Of a DNA stretch of 64,000 bases, positions 36,925 to 46,540 are shown in pieces. The stretch's first letter is position 1. Every line of letters begins with the position of its first letter. Below the pieces are notes generated by a model that saw nothing but the letters and a program-made list of their open reading frames with translations, searched no databases and was not told the DNA's origin. The DNA comes from Fibrobacter succinogenes (GTDB taxonomy: Bacteria; Fibrobacterota; Fibrobacteria; Fibrobacterales; Fibrobacteraceae), in NCBI GenBank assembly GCA_902800815.1, contig CADCGB010000001.1, forward strand, positions 62,001 to 126,000. Reading direction: 5' to 3'. Position numbers and translations under genes: made by a program.

Positions 36925-37950
36925 ATGAATATGCCAAGTTATAAAGTTTCGGTTGTCGTTCCTGTTTATAATGTCGAGAAGTACTTATCTCGATGTGTTG
37001 AATCTCTGCTGAACCAGACTCTGGATGGTGTGGAAGTGATTTTGGTTGATGATGAGTCTCCTGACAATTGCCCAAGATTGTGCGATGAACTTGCGCTGAA
37101 ACATGAAAATGTAAAGGTTGTCCATAAGAAAAATGGCGGCTTGGGCTTTGCCCGCAATAGTGGCGTTGAGGTTGCGGAAGGTGAATACGTTGCTTTTGTA
37201 GATTCCGACGATTATGTAGAAAGAAACATGATGGAAACCCTTTATGGGGTGTGCAAGTCGGATAATTTAGATGTTGTGTTCTCGGAATTTAATGCGGATG
37301 AGTATCCCGGCTTCCGTGTGGTACCACATAAAGAGCGACTGTACCAGAATGATGAAATAGAAAACTTAAAGTTGGACTTTATCGGAGCGGAACCGGAGTA
37401 TACATCGAGTATAAAGTACGAACCGTCGGCATGCAAGGGCCTGTATTCTTTAAGTTTGATAAAAAGCAATGGTATAAAGTTTTTGTCTGAGCGTGAATTT
37501 ATAACGGAAGATGTGTTGTTCAATTTAGAGATATTGAATGTGTCAAAACGAGTGAAACTGGTTCCGTTCCAGTTTTATCATTATTGCTTGAATGGCGACA
37601 GTTTGACACACACCTACCGGGCAGATCGGTGGGAAAAACAGTGCAAAATGATTGCCGCCTTGGAAAAGTTCCGTTCCTGTTTTTCTGATGCGGTTGCCTT
37701 TGATTATCGTTTGACTAGAACGTCTATGGCCTATTTCCGTATGGCGACAAATATAGAATTGCACCGAGGTCAGATTTCATGGGTGCAAAAATACAGGTCG
37801 GTGAAGAAAATGTTGAACGAGCCAATCCTGCAGGAACGTTTGGGTGTATATCCCATTTATAAGTTGCCTAAAGCGTGGCGGGTGTTTGCCTCTTTGATAA
37901 AGAAGAGATGCTGCTTGGGTGTGTGCGCTTTAGTCTTGATAAAAGGATGA
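36925..37950 (+). CDS. GT2 glycosyltransferase
   Basis: 341 residues. The domain is standard: VSVVVPVYNVEKYLSRCVES, LVDDESPDNCPRLCDE, NGGLGFARNSG and the DXD in FVDSDDYVERNMM. The C-terminal half (about 220-341) is helical and likely sits on the membrane. AAAGGA precedes the ATG. It ends 2 bases before the next start. Sugar and linkage are unknown. Confidence 0.87.
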   Translation: MNMPSYKVSVVVPVYNVEKYLSRCVESLLNQTLDGVEVILVDDESPDNCPRLCDELALKHENVKVVHKKNGGLGFARNSGVEVAEGEYVAFVDSDDYVERNMMETLYGVCKSDNLDVVFSEFNADEYPGFRVVPHKERLYQNDEIENLKLDFIGAEPEYTSSIKYEPSACKGLYSLSLIKSNGIKFLSEREFITEDVLFNLEILNVSKRVKLVPFQFYHYCLNGDSLTHTYRADRWEKQCKMIAALEKFRSCFSDAVAFDYRLTRTSMAYFRMATNIELHRGQISWVQKYRSVKKMLNEPILQERLGVYPIYKLPKAWRVFASLIKKRCCLGVCALVLIKG

Positions 37951-37952
37951 TT

Positions 37953-39107
37953 ATGGTCGCCGAAGAAAAATACGAGAAGTTTGGACTTGAAGTAATTGGC
38001 CCCTTTTTGAAGGACTTTACGGATTGGCTGTGTCATGGGATTGTCGAACAAAAGGCGGAAAAGGTCTTCTTTTTTTCAAGAGACGGCTTTATGATGCAAA
38101 AAGCATGCTGCTTGCATCGGTCGTTTGTCGATAGTGGCATAAAGCATGAGTATGTCTATTTTTCAAGAAATAGTCTGAGGAGAGCCCTCCTTTGGGATTG
38201 CCCCTCTTACGAAGATTCTCTTCGGTATTTGTCAAACCAGCGCTTTGTGGCCTTTTCAGAATTGGCTTCATATTATGGTGTGCAAGAACAAGAAAAGGCT
38301 GCAATAGAAAAATCATTTGGGATTTCATGGAACCAGAGCTTTCTGCAATCAATGCTGACGCAGAATGAAAAGATAAAGTCTTTTTATGATGCATATAAGG
38401 CGAAAATTGATGAAGAGTCAAGACGGCAGTATCATGATATCATAATGTATTTAAAACAGATTGGCATGCGCGGAAACGTTGCGATTGTTGATATTGGTTG
38501 GCATGGCGCTATGCAGTATTATCTGGAACTGCTGCTGGAAAAATCGGGAATAAATGCGAATGTTACGGGCTATTATATAGGGGTAAACGTCATTTATCCA
38601 TTAAAGGGTCGCACGAACGGATTTCTTTTTGGCAAAGAAAACCTCAAGATGAGGAAAAAGGTTCTATGCTCGTACGGCATTCTAGAGAAGTTTTTCCAGA
38701 GTTTGGAAGGGTCAACGGATGATTATGCGGTCCGTCAAGATGTTGTTGTCCCTGTTTTGAAAAAATACGAGTATGAAAATGATGCGCAAATCCAAAACTA
38801 TATTTGCGCACTTCAAGAGGGGGCCTTGCGTTATTTAAAGGATGCACCGGGTAATAATGGCGGTTCCTGGAAGGCTTTGATTGACTTTGGCATGCGGCCG
38901 ACGCTTGAACAATTGAAACTATTCGTTTTCTTTTATAATGTTGATGGCGAAAAGCTTTATTTCCTACCGCAAAAGGGGCTCTTCCGTTACCGTTTGAAGG
39001 AATTTTTGCTAGCATTTAGCAATAGTTGCTGGAAAACCGGCTTTATGAAGGCTGCGTTTAAAATCCCGCTGCCGTATTTTTGGATCTATAACCTATTAAG
39101 AAAATGA
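37953..39107 (+). CDS. Polysaccharide-locus protein of the HAD-associated FFSRDG type
   Basis: 384 residues from the ATG at 37953, chosen because AAAAGG is 6 bases upstream; another ATG at 37947 would leave no space. The motif KVFFFSRDGFMMQKA followed by YFSRNSLRRALL occurs in large capsule-locus proteins, usually next to a HAD phosphatase domain in the same chain. VAIVDIGWHGAMQYYLE and GYYIGV also fit. Here the HAD part is a separate downstream gene. The activity is unknown; roles in processing a lipid-linked glycan have been guessed for relatives. Confidence 0.65.
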   Translation: MVAEEKYEKFGLEVIGPFLKDFTDWLCHGIVEQKAEKVFFFSRDGFMMQKACCLHRSFVDSGIKHEYVYFSRNSLRRALLWDCPSYEDSLRYLSNQRFVAFSELASYYGVQEQEKAAIEKSFGISWNQSFLQSMLTQNEKIKSFYDAYKAKIDEESRRQYHDIIMYLKQIGMRGNVAIVDIGWHGAMQYYLELLLEKSGINANVTGYYIGVNVIYPLKGRTNGFLFGKENLKMRKKVLCSYGILEKFFQSLEGSTDDYAVRQDVVVPVLKKYEYENDAQIQNYICALQEGALRYLKDAPGNNGGSWKALIDFGMRPTLEQLKLFVFFYNVDGEKLYFLPQKGLFRYRLKEFLLAFSNSCWKTGFMKAAFKIPLPYFWIYNLLRK

Positions 39108-39769
39108 ACATTTCTAAGGAATTGAAAAAATTAGAACGTTTTGATTTGGTGTCGTTTGACGTGTTTGACACCTTGATTGTTCGTTCGGTCCCTCTCCCGA
39201 AGGATATTTTTCTTTTGGCTGGTCAGTCGGTGCTTGGCTCGTTAGACGAATCGACTCAGTTTCAGTCGGCGAGGATTCTGGCGGAATGTGAAGCAAGAAA
39301 TAAATCGCAGACTGGTGAGGTTTCTATAGATGAAATTTACAGTTCTTTGGAAGGCTACCCTATAGATGTCCGCGACAATTTGAAAGAGGCGGAATTGCGT
39401 GCGGAAATGGAATCGTGTCGTCCACGTGAAGAAGTTGTCGCCTTGTTTAATAACGTGAAGGATAAAGGTAAGGACATCGTCCTTATTTCGGACATGTACC
39501 TTTCTTCCCCATTTATAGGCCGCATGCTTTCAAAATGCGGTATTGACGGGATGAAGGGTGTTTTTGTGTCAAATGAACTTGGTTGTGACAAAAGAAGTGG
39601 AAGGTTGTTTTCTGAAGTGAGAAAGAAGATGTCAAATTTCAAAGGAAAACAACTCCATTATGGTGATTCGTTCAAAGCGGACTATTTGGGCGCTCTTAAA
39701 GCTGGAATCAAACCGAGATTTATTTTCAAACGAAATTTCTTACGTATGTTGTGGAAAAAGATAATATGA
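39104..39769 (+). CDS. HAD superfamily hydrolase-like protein
   Basis: 221 residues. The HAD motifs are DVFDTLIVR (I, nucleophile Asp), LISDMYLSS (II) and LHYGDSFKADYLGALKAG (III/IV). It may be a phosphatase acting on a sugar phosphate. The 4-base overlaps with both neighbours show tight coupling with the FFSRDG-type protein and the GT4 enzyme. In many bacteria these two parts form one polypeptide, so the pair looks like a split version. Confidence 0.82.
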   Translation: MNISKELKKLERFDLVSFDVFDTLIVRSVPLPKDIFLLAGQSVLGSLDESTQFQSARILAECEARNKSQTGEVSIDEIYSSLEGYPIDVRDNLKEAELRAEMESCRPREEVVALFNNVKDKGKDIVLISDMYLSSPFIGRMLSKCGIDGMKGVFVSNELGCDKRSGRLFSEVRKKMSNFKGKQLHYGDSFKADYLGALKAGIKPRFIFKRNFLRMLWKKII

Positions 39770-40875
39770 AGGTTTTGGAAGTAAATGTAGATGATATTGG
39801 CATGGGTGGAGTGTTTTCCTTGGTGAGGAATGTGATAGAACACAGACCTTCCGGAATGCAAATAGACATAGCGACGATAGAACCTTTTGAAAAAGAGGAA
39901 AACGTTGCGCAATTGAATGATGCGGGATGTCAAGTCCATTTTGTCGGGTATACGGGACAAAAGTTAATCAAGCAGCTTGTTGTGATGTGGAAACTGTCTC
40001 GGCTAGTAAGGAAAGAAAAATATTCGTGTGTGCACATACACTCAGATGTTGCGAATAAGTTGCTTGTGTCCTCTGTTGCTTGTAAAATGTCGGGTGTAAA
40101 AAAAATCATATTACATTCGCATGCTTCCGGAGTAGATGGGAAAAATCGGAAGTTGAAAAGGATCTATCATAATTGTTGTCGAAGATTCCTGAAGTATTTG
40201 GCAAATGAATATTTGTCATGCTCGGATTTGGCTGCGGAATGGATGTTCCCTAACGTGGCTAGTGAAAAGATTAGGCTTGTGAAAAATGGAATTGATTTGA
40301 AAAAGTTCCAATTTGACCCTCAAAAGAGGGATGCTCTCCGTAGGGGGGCGAACTTGGAGTCGGCATTTGTGGTGGGACACGTGGGACGATTCGCTTATCA
40401 GAAAAATCATATGTTTTTATTGGACGTGTTTCAAAAAATTAAATCAAAGTGTTCTGCGACAAAACTGCTTCTTGTTGGTGAGGGCGAACTGAAAAATGAC
40501 GTGATGGATGCCGTGAAAGAAAAGGGCTTGGCGGATAGTGTTGTTTTTTGGGGCGTGTCCAATGATGTTGCCGGCCTTATGATGGCCATGGACGTTTTTG
40601 CGTTGCCCTCGCATTTTGAGGGACTTCCCATTGTTGGGGTGGAAGCCCAAGCAACAGGACTTCCTGTGTTTTTTTCCGATCGCATAACAAGAACTGCGCA
40701 GTTGACGTCGAATGTGCATTTCCTCCCTATAGGGCAAGATTGTATAGATGCTTGGGCAGATGCAATAAGTGCGTGCAAGTGCGAACGGCGTGAAGATTGT
40801 TATGCCGAACTGAAGGCGTTAGGGTATGATATAAATGATACAGTCAATACGTTAATCGGGGTTTATTCGACGTAG
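39766..40875 (+). CDS. GT4 glycosyltransferase
   Basis: 369 residues from the ATG at 39766 in an ATGA overlap. The GT-B fold is shown by NVDDIGMGGVFSLVRNVIEHR at the start, HIHSDVANKLL, VVGHVGRFAYQKNHMFLLDVF, LLLVGEGELKNDVMDAV and the nucleotide-sugar motif DVFALPSHFEGLPIVGVEAQATGLP with its EX7E-type Glu pair. It adds a sugar to the lipid-linked repeat; the donor is unknown. Confidence 0.9.
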   Translation: MKVLEVNVDDIGMGGVFSLVRNVIEHRPSGMQIDIATIEPFEKEENVAQLNDAGCQVHFVGYTGQKLIKQLVVMWKLSRLVRKEKYSCVHIHSDVANKLLVSSVACKMSGVKKIILHSHASGVDGKNRKLKRIYHNCCRRFLKYLANEYLSCSDLAAEWMFPNVASEKIRLVKNGIDLKKFQFDPQKRDALRRGANLESAFVVGHVGRFAYQKNHMFLLDVFQKIKSKCSATKLLLVGEGELKNDVMDAVKEKGLADSVVFWGVSNDVAGLMMAMDVFALPSHFEGLPIVGVEAQATGLPVFFSDRITRTAQLTSNVHFLPIGQDCIDAWADAISACKCERREDCYAELKALGYDINDTVNTLIGVYST

Positions 40876-40883
40876 TGGAAAAA

Positions 40884-42158
40884 ATGCGGAATTATCTTGG
40901 ACATTTTGCCTCGCTTTTGCTTGTTCCTGTAATTGCTTGTTTCTTTGCTTGCTGCAGCAATTCTGTTGATACCGTAGAAGAGGAGATTGAGGAAACATAT
41001 TTGTCCTTGGACGATTCTGAGTATCCCTATGCGGGAATTCCCAGGCTGGTGATTCAAACGGAGGGCTTGCGGGGAATATATGACAAGAAGAAGGAAATCC
41101 CGGCGAAAATGCAGATATATGGGGAAAACTCTCCAGAAAGTGAAATAATGAAATTGACGATTAGGGGAAGGGGAAACACGTCGTGGCAAGCCCCTAAGCC
41201 TAGTTATAAAATTGAATTTATCGAAAAACAGAATCTTTTGGGAATGCCGCAAAATAGGGACTGGGCGTTGGTTTCTAATTATGCAGACAAGACATTAATG
41301 AAAAATTATCTGGCGTATCGCTTGTCGACAAACTTGAGGGTGTTCTACGCCCCTCGATGCAGGTTTGTAGAACTGTATTTAAATAAAACGTATATGGGCG
41401 TATATCTGTTGGTGGAAACTATTAAGTTGGGAAAAAACCGGGTGAATTATCCGCAGTCGGATGATGTGTATGTTGTCGAAGTGGATGAAAAATATCAGGA
41501 TGACGATCCGATTTTCCATTCAAAAGTCATTTATAGTTGGGGAAAGCCCTTTACGATTCACGAGCCCAAGACTCCATCTCCAGAGGCTATTGCGGTAATA
41601 AAACAACAAGTGACTGATTTTGAGTATTTCTTGAAAGATATAGAGACTGCACATTCGGATGAACTGTCGGAGTGGATTGATGAGGATGAATATGTGAAGT
41701 TCTACTGGGTGCAAGAATTTGCGAAGAATCCCGATGCAAACTTTTTCTCGAGCGTGTATTTTGTTTGGGAAAAGGGCGGCCGGATAAAAATAGGCCCTGT
41801 TTGGGACTTTGACTTGGCGTTTGGCGGCTACGACATGGAGTCCGTGAACAATCCTCAGCATTGGTATGTGAGGGGTTCGTATTGGAATAATTATCTATTT
41901 AAAGATGAAATTTTTGATGGGAAAATAAAAAAGTTTTGGACGGAAAATAGGGACAAATTTGATGCGGTCATGGTTATGGTAGATTCAGTTGGGACTGTGT
42001 TAAAAAAGGCTGCTCATAATAACTTTAAGAGATGGCCGGTCTTGGAAAGTGTTGAATACGATTACCATCCGTATGGATATTCCTTATATGAAGATGCCGT
42101 GTCGAGCCTGAAAAAATGGATTCAAGATAGGCTTCTTTGGATCGATGAACAAGAGTGA
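40884..42158 (+). CDS. CotH-kinase family lipoprotein, copy 1 in the polysaccharide locus
   Basis: 424 residues from the ATG at 40884; a GTG three codons earlier overlaps the GT4 stop and is the alternative. The N-terminus is a lipoprotein signal with Cys near 19 or 23. The kinase fold is seen in KLTIRGRGNTSWQAPKPSYKI, GMPQNRDWALVSNYADKTLM, ELYLNKTYMGVYLLVETIK and the metal-binding GPVWDFDLAFGG. The C-terminal FKRWPVLESVE and WIQDRLLWIDEQ recur in the next, convergent gene. Its target may be a surface protein or the glycan itself; no evidence decides. Confidence 0.85.
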   Translation: MRNYLGHFASLLLVPVIACFFACCSNSVDTVEEEIEETYLSLDDSEYPYAGIPRLVIQTEGLRGIYDKKKEIPAKMQIYGENSPESEIMKLTIRGRGNTSWQAPKPSYKIEFIEKQNLLGMPQNRDWALVSNYADKTLMKNYLAYRLSTNLRVFYAPRCRFVELYLNKTYMGVYLLVETIKLGKNRVNYPQSDDVYVVEVDEKYQDDDPIFHSKVIYSWGKPFTIHEPKTPSPEAIAVIKQQVTDFEYFLKDIETAHSDELSEWIDEDEYVKFYWVQEFAKNPDANFFSSVYFVWEKGGRIKIGPVWDFDLAFGGYDMESVNNPQHWYVRGSYWNNYLFKDEIFDGKIKKFWTENRDKFDAVMVMVDSVGTVLKKAAHNNFKRWPVLESVEYDYHPYGYSLYEDAVSSLKKWIQDRLLWIDEQE

Positions 42159-42162
42159 ACGG

Positions 42163-43431
42163 TTAGTAAGCGTATTGCTGGTCAATCCAATCAATTCGTT
42201 GCCTGATCCAACTGTTGAGGGAGTCTATTGATTCCTGATAACTGGAATAGGGCTCGTTGAAACACCATGCCTCGTCGTTTTCGAGTACGGGCCATCGCTT
42301 GAATTCGTTTATAGTCAATGGGGAAACCATATTTGAATACTTGGTTATTGAGTCGGGAATGGTGCTGAAAAAATCTCTGTTTTCTAGCCAAAAATTTTTT
42401 GCACGTCGATTGATTTCTTCTGAAGAAAAAAGGATTTTGTCCCATCCATAGTCGCGGATGTACCAATTTTTGCTGTTTTTGGTTTCTTTTTTCACCTGAT
42501 TTCCGTAGGCGACGTCAAAATCCCAGACTGGACCGTAATGGATTGGTTCGCCGACCATCCATGTGAAAAAGATGCTTCTCCCGAAGTTCGCATCGGTGTT
42601 TTTTGAAAGTTCCTGAACCCAATAAAAACGGATGTAATCATCCGTGTCCAGCCATTTTCCCAATGAGTCTATATTTGACTCGTTAAGTGTGTCCAGAAAA
42701 GCCTCCCAGTCATCCAGGTGGCTCTTGAGACGATCTAGTATTGCTGGAGTGCTTTTTTTGGGGTGCTTTATACTGAAAATTCGCCCCTTTTTTGTCTTGA
42801 TACAAACGTCTGTAGATTTTATTCGAATGTCTGTTGTTTTTTCAAATAGGAAACTGCTGTCGTTTTTGGGAATGTTAATCCGGTCTTTCCCCACTTTTAT
42901 TGTTTGTGATAAGAGGTAGAGCCCTTGGTATTGCCTATTCAAATATAATTCCACAAATTGTGTCTGTGGGGTATATTTCCCTCCGAGCCATGAATAGAGT
43001 TTTAATGTTATGAAGTTCTTTAAGTGCGTCCTGTCGGCGAAGTTTGAAATAAGTGCCCATTCCGTGTTTGAAGGCATTCCTAGCAGCATTTGGGGGTGTT
43101 GGAATTTTAACTTGAGGCTGTACTTGGGCATGCTGTGAAAAGAAGATGTCCCTCTCCCTCTTACGGAAAGAGGAAGTACTTCTGTAATAGGATGGTCTTT
43201 ATCATATATTTGAAAATGTGCCGAAATATAGTCTTCCATATTTCGGATTTGCTTGAACCCCTCGGTTTCTATAACGAGCCTCGGAATATTTGCGTAGGGG
43301 TATTCGGAATCGTCTAAGGGTAAAAAGTCCGTGTCCGTATCTGTCGACGTCCAAACGCAACTGCTAAAAAGTAATGCGGCTAGCATTGACGTGATGAAGA
43401 GGAATGGAACCTGTCTCATAATCGGAGTCAT
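42163..43431 (-). CDS. CotH-kinase family lipoprotein, copy 2, convergent with copy 1
   Basis: 422 residues. The lipoprotein signal ends LLFSSC (Cys about residue 25; 21 if the second ATG is used). Parallel motifs to copy 1: LDDSEYPYANIPRLVIETEG, LSVRGRGTSSFHSMPKYSLK, GMPSNTEWALISNFADRT, GPVWDFDVAYG and FKRWPVLENDE. The two genes are tail to tail with only 4 bases between stop codons, the outcome of an inverted duplication. It lies downstream of wzc on the same strand with a strong hairpin between. Confidence 0.85.
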   Translation of the reverse strand: MTPIMRQVPFLFITSMLAALLFSSCVWTSTDTDTDFLPLDDSEYPYANIPRLVIETEGFKQIRNMEDYISAHFQIYDKDHPITEVLPLSVRGRGTSSFHSMPKYSLKLKFQHPQMLLGMPSNTEWALISNFADRTHLKNFITLKLYSWLGGKYTPQTQFVELYLNRQYQGLYLLSQTIKVGKDRINIPKNDSSFLFEKTTDIRIKSTDVCIKTKKGRIFSIKHPKKSTPAILDRLKSHLDDWEAFLDTLNESNIDSLGKWLDTDDYIRFYWVQELSKNTDANFGRSIFFTWMVGEPIHYGPVWDFDVAYGNQVKKETKNSKNWYIRDYGWDKILFSSEEINRRAKNFWLENRDFFSTIPDSITKYSNMVSPLTINEFKRWPVLENDEAWCFNEPYSSYQESIDSLNSWIRQRIDWIDQQYAY

Positions 43432-43436
43432 GAGAA

Positions 43437-43467
43437 AACAAATATCGCTATGCAGGCGATATTTGTT
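43437..43467 (-). terminator. 12-bp perfect inverted repeat between wzc and cotH copy 2
   Basis: AACAAATATCGC (43437-43448) and GCGATATTTGTT (43456-43467) are perfect complements around 7 bases. Read on the minus strand the stem ends in TTTGTTTTCT, so it can terminate wzc transcripts, and its T-rich tail runs up to the cotH start codon. Confidence 0.55.
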
Positions 43468-43493
43468 GAAAATTTAAAAGTGTAGGTAATACA

Positions 43494-45599
43494 TTAATAT
43501 TTGCCGTACTTGTATCCGTATCCATCGGAATGGCTGTGTTCGTACTTGTTGATGACGAAGCAGGCGTGTGCATCTGCATTTCCCTTCATCAATTGGGCCA
43601 TGCCATCCTTAATGGCATTGATATCATGCTTGTTGTATTCGATAACCATGACGATCTGCGATGCGAATCGGCAAGCGAGCGTGGCGTCTGTGACCAGCAT
43701 GATGGGCGGAGTATCGATGATTATCAGGTCGAACGACTTTTCCAGTTCGCTTATTAACTCGGCGTATTGTTTGGAACCAAGAAGTTCGGACGGATTGTTG
43801 GGAACAATGCCGCAAGGGATAATGGAAAGGTTCTCGACTTCGGTAGTGTGGATGATTTCATCCAAGGAAGCTTGGTGCAATAGAAGCTGGGAGATTCCCT
43901 TTCCGCGCTTGATGCCGAATTCTTTGTGCAGTCGCCCTTTGCGTAGGTCCGCGTCAATAAGCAGGACTTTTTTGCCGAGTCCGGCGAACAGGGCTGCCAT
44001 ATTTACAGAAATAAAGCTCTTTCCTACGCCGGGGATAAGTCCGCTGACGCCTATAATATGGTGGGCTGCCTCGTCCATGCTGAATTCAAGAGAACTGCGC
44101 AACGTTCGGAGGGATTCGATGGCGACATCGTCGGGCTCGACGACTGCGAGCGGACGAGTTCCCTTTGTCCCGTTGGGATTGCCCTTGGGTACTTTGGCGT
44201 ATACGCTGAGGCCGGTTTCGCGTTCAATCAAGTGAGCATCACGTACTCCGCTGCTGAACTTGCTCAATATGTTTGCAATCATTGCTCCGATGAAGAACCC
44301 GATAAGTAGGGCTAGGCAAAGGATTACCTTTTTTTTGGGCTTGATTGGCTTGGTGACCTCTTCGGCAAAGTCTATGATTCGGACCGTTCCAATCTCTCCG
44401 GCGGAAACGAGTTTTAACTGTTGAATGTTGTTCAGCATGGTTGTGTACATGATTTTACTCAGTTCAACCTCGTTGCTGAGTTTGAGAACTTCTTGTTGTG
44501 TTGCAGGTAATTTCTTTGTCTCGTTTGTATTTGCGGCTAATTCGCGCTTTATGGCATTCTCTTGTTCTTCATACGTTTTTATTGTGGGATGCTCAGGCTG
44601 GAATAAGCGGATTGCGTCTTTTTTCTTTTGCTGCAAAGTCAGTAGATCTTGCTGAAGTTTTGTCCTTTTTTCAAGAACTAGGCGTGTTTCTGCACCAATG
44701 TCAACTGAACCGACCCTGTTACGGTAGTTGTTAAATCTTAACATTGCGCTATCCATTTGCGATTTAACTTCGGGAAGCTGTTTTTCCAAAAATTCCAAAG
44801 TTTTTTGAGCTTCTTCGTTGCTACGTTCTACGTTTTGCCGTAGGTATGCGGCTGCTATTTCATTCAGAATTTCTGTAGCACGGTCGGGATAGATGTCTTG
44901 GTAGCTAAATTCAAGAATGCCGGTTTTCTTTCCTTTTTCGGCAATGTCAAATGCATCGCGGAATGCGCTTATAGCATCAAGCCGGTCCATTTTGATTAAT
45001 TCAAACGATTGCCCTTTTTTTACTTTCATCTTCAGAATGCTGAAGGTTACAGTATCCCCTGCGTAGGGAATTTTATAGGTCACTCCTGCATGGCAATCGT
45101 CAAGAACCATTTTTTTGTGGTGGTCTAGAAGTTTGAAAGTTGTGCTGTCTTTTATTTCCGCGATCCAAGGTTTTTTTCGTTCTTCTTCGGGAAGGTTGTT
45201 CCATGGAATTTCGAGTTGGTTTATTTCCATTCGACCTTCTTTGTGCAGAAGCCTCTGCAGTTTGTTGGTTGGATTGGCAATGTATTGCAGGTGCATTTTG
45301 TCTATTGCATCCCCAATAATCTGTCTGCTTTTGATGAGCTCGATTTCCGTTTCGGCGGGGCTTGAACTGGCAAAGAGGCTCCCTAGGCCACCCATCATTG
45401 CACTTGTCATGCCTTTGTTGTTCTTTGATTCAATCTGCAACAGTGCGTCGGCTTGGTAGATTGGTCTAATCCACAATGCGATAATGACTCCCACGATACC
45501 AGAGAGTACTATACAGGGTAGCATTATGTACCAGTTCTTCACTAGATCTTTCAAAAGGTCAAACAGATCAGTTTCTTCTTTTTTAGATGACGTAGCCAT
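43494..45599 (-). CDS. wzc: Wzc-type polysaccharide co-polymerase and tyrosine autokinase
   Basis: 701 residues. Two membrane segments (about 24-45 and 425-445) bracket a long periplasmic, coiled-coil-rich region with the Wzz-type Pro-rich end ITKPIKPKKK. The cytoplasmic BY-kinase has Walker A GLIPGVGKSFISVN, Walker A' VLLIDADLRKG and Walker B FDLIIIDTPP. The C-terminus carries a Tyr cluster (DGYGYKYGKY), the autophosphorylation site. It controls chain length and export of the glycan. Transcription opposes the main locus, from a TATATT about 33 bases upstream. No ribosome binding site is clear. Confidence 0.93.
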   Translation of the reverse strand: MATSSKKEETDLFDLLKDLVKNWYIMLPCIVLSGIVGVIIALWIRPIYQADALLQIESKNNKGMTSAMMGGLGSLFASSSPAETEIELIKSRQIIGDAIDKMHLQYIANPTNKLQRLLHKEGRMEINQLEIPWNNLPEEERKKPWIAEIKDSTTFKLLDHHKKMVLDDCHAGVTYKIPYAGDTVTFSILKMKVKKGQSFELIKMDRLDAISAFRDAFDIAEKGKKTGILEFSYQDIYPDRATEILNEIAAAYLRQNVERSNEEAQKTLEFLEKQLPEVKSQMDSAMLRFNNYRNRVGSVDIGAETRLVLEKRTKLQQDLLTLQQKKKDAIRLFQPEHPTIKTYEEQENAIKRELAANTNETKKLPATQQEVLKLSNEVELSKIMYTTMLNNIQQLKLVSAGEIGTVRIIDFAEEVTKPIKPKKKVILCLALLIGFFIGAMIANILSKFSSGVRDAHLIERETGLSVYAKVPKGNPNGTKGTRPLAVVEPDDVAIESLRTLRSSLEFSMDEAAHHIIGVSGLIPGVGKSFISVNMAALFAGLGKKVLLIDADLRKGRLHKEFGIKRGKGISQLLLHQASLDEIIHTTEVENLSIIPCGIVPNNPSELLGSKQYAELISELEKSFDLIIIDTPPIMLVTDATLACRFASQIVMVIEYNKHDINAIKDGMAQLMKGNADAHACFVINKYEHSHSDGYGYKYGKY

Positions 45600-45631
45600 A
45601 TAAAAATACCATAGTAGATTTGTATGTGGCT

Positions 45632-45637
45632 AATATA
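45632..45637 (-). promoter_or_regulatory. -10-like element of wzc
   Basis: TATATT on the minus strand lies 32 bases before the wzc ATG. Confidence 0.35.
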
Positions 45638-45684
45638 GAAAAAATGGCCGTCAGGAAATTTTTTTAAATTTTGACTCAAGCAAA

Positions 45685-46515
45685 ATGTCTGTTTTTTTTA
45701 AAAATACGCTGTTTTTTGTGTGCTTTTTCGGTGCGGTTTCGCTTTTTGCCCGCGAAACTATCTCGCTGGTACACGCTCCCAGAAGTTTTGTTCAGTTCGG
45801 TGGTCTTGCGGAACTGCATGATGATGTGTATAGTGCCGATCTGAACCTAGCTGGTGAATTTGCTCCTTGCAGGTGTTTTAGCATCTATGGAGACTTTGCT
45901 TACCGCTTGGTTAGCTACGAATGGGACACTATGTTGCATGACCAGGTCCACGAAATGGTAAACCTGCAGGTAAATGGACTTAATGAATCGTACTTGGGTA
46001 TGAAGGTAATGCCGTTCCCTTTTTGGGGCGTAGATGCTGGTTGGCGGTTTCCTCCGCGTGAAGGAAGTCGCGAGAACCGCTTTCACCGGTTTGGCGTTTC
46101 TCCGTTTGGTATTTATGATTTTTCTAGGAATATGGTCTTTGGTGTGGCCGCTGAATATTTCACTTTTTTGGAGGAGCGGAATTTTCAGCCAGGCGATGAA
46201 TTCGGTCTGAAAGGTTCTGTTTCTTGGAAATTTTTATGGGATCATGATGCCTATTCTGGGTGGAAGTTTGACTATGTCTTTTTATATCGATGGCGTGTGC
46301 AGAAGTCGCGAAATATGAATCTTGAAAAGAAATACAGAGAAATGGACGACCTTTATCGTGGATTCAAAATGCGTGTTGATGCCGCTCGGTATTTTGCTGT
46401 TTTGGGGAAATCATTTGGGGTTGCTATTTTTTACGAAATGAACCGTGGCTACTTGTTTGGGATGGAAACGGGCCACGTGATTGGGCTTTATTCAAGGTTT
46501 GAGTTCGGAAAGTAG
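45685..46515 (+). CDS. Secreted, probably outer-membrane protein of unknown function
   Basis: 276 residues. A signal peptide (NTLFFVCFFGAVSLFA) precedes a mature part with alternating hydrophobic and polar strands, and it ends IGLYSRFEFGK, a barrel-like C-terminus with aromatic residues. No family is recognised. A TAAATT element ends 14 bases before the ATG. It diverges from wzc across 85 bases and may relate to surface glycan export, but nothing in its sequence proves this. Confidence 0.65.
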   Translation: MSVFFKNTLFFVCFFGAVSLFARETISLVHAPRSFVQFGGLAELHDDVYSADLNLAGEFAPCRCFSIYGDFAYRLVSYEWDTMLHDQVHEMVNLQVNGLNESYLGMKVMPFPFWGVDAGWRFPPREGSRENRFHRFGVSPFGIYDFSRNMVFGVAAEYFTFLEERNFQPGDEFGLKGSVSWKFLWDHDAYSGWKFDYVFLYRWRVQKSRNMNLEKKYREMDDLYRGFKMRVDAARYFAVLGKSFGVAIFYEMNRGYLFGMETGHVIGLYSRFEFGK

Positions 46516-46540
46516 TTCTATTTTGTGTAGAAAATTTTTC

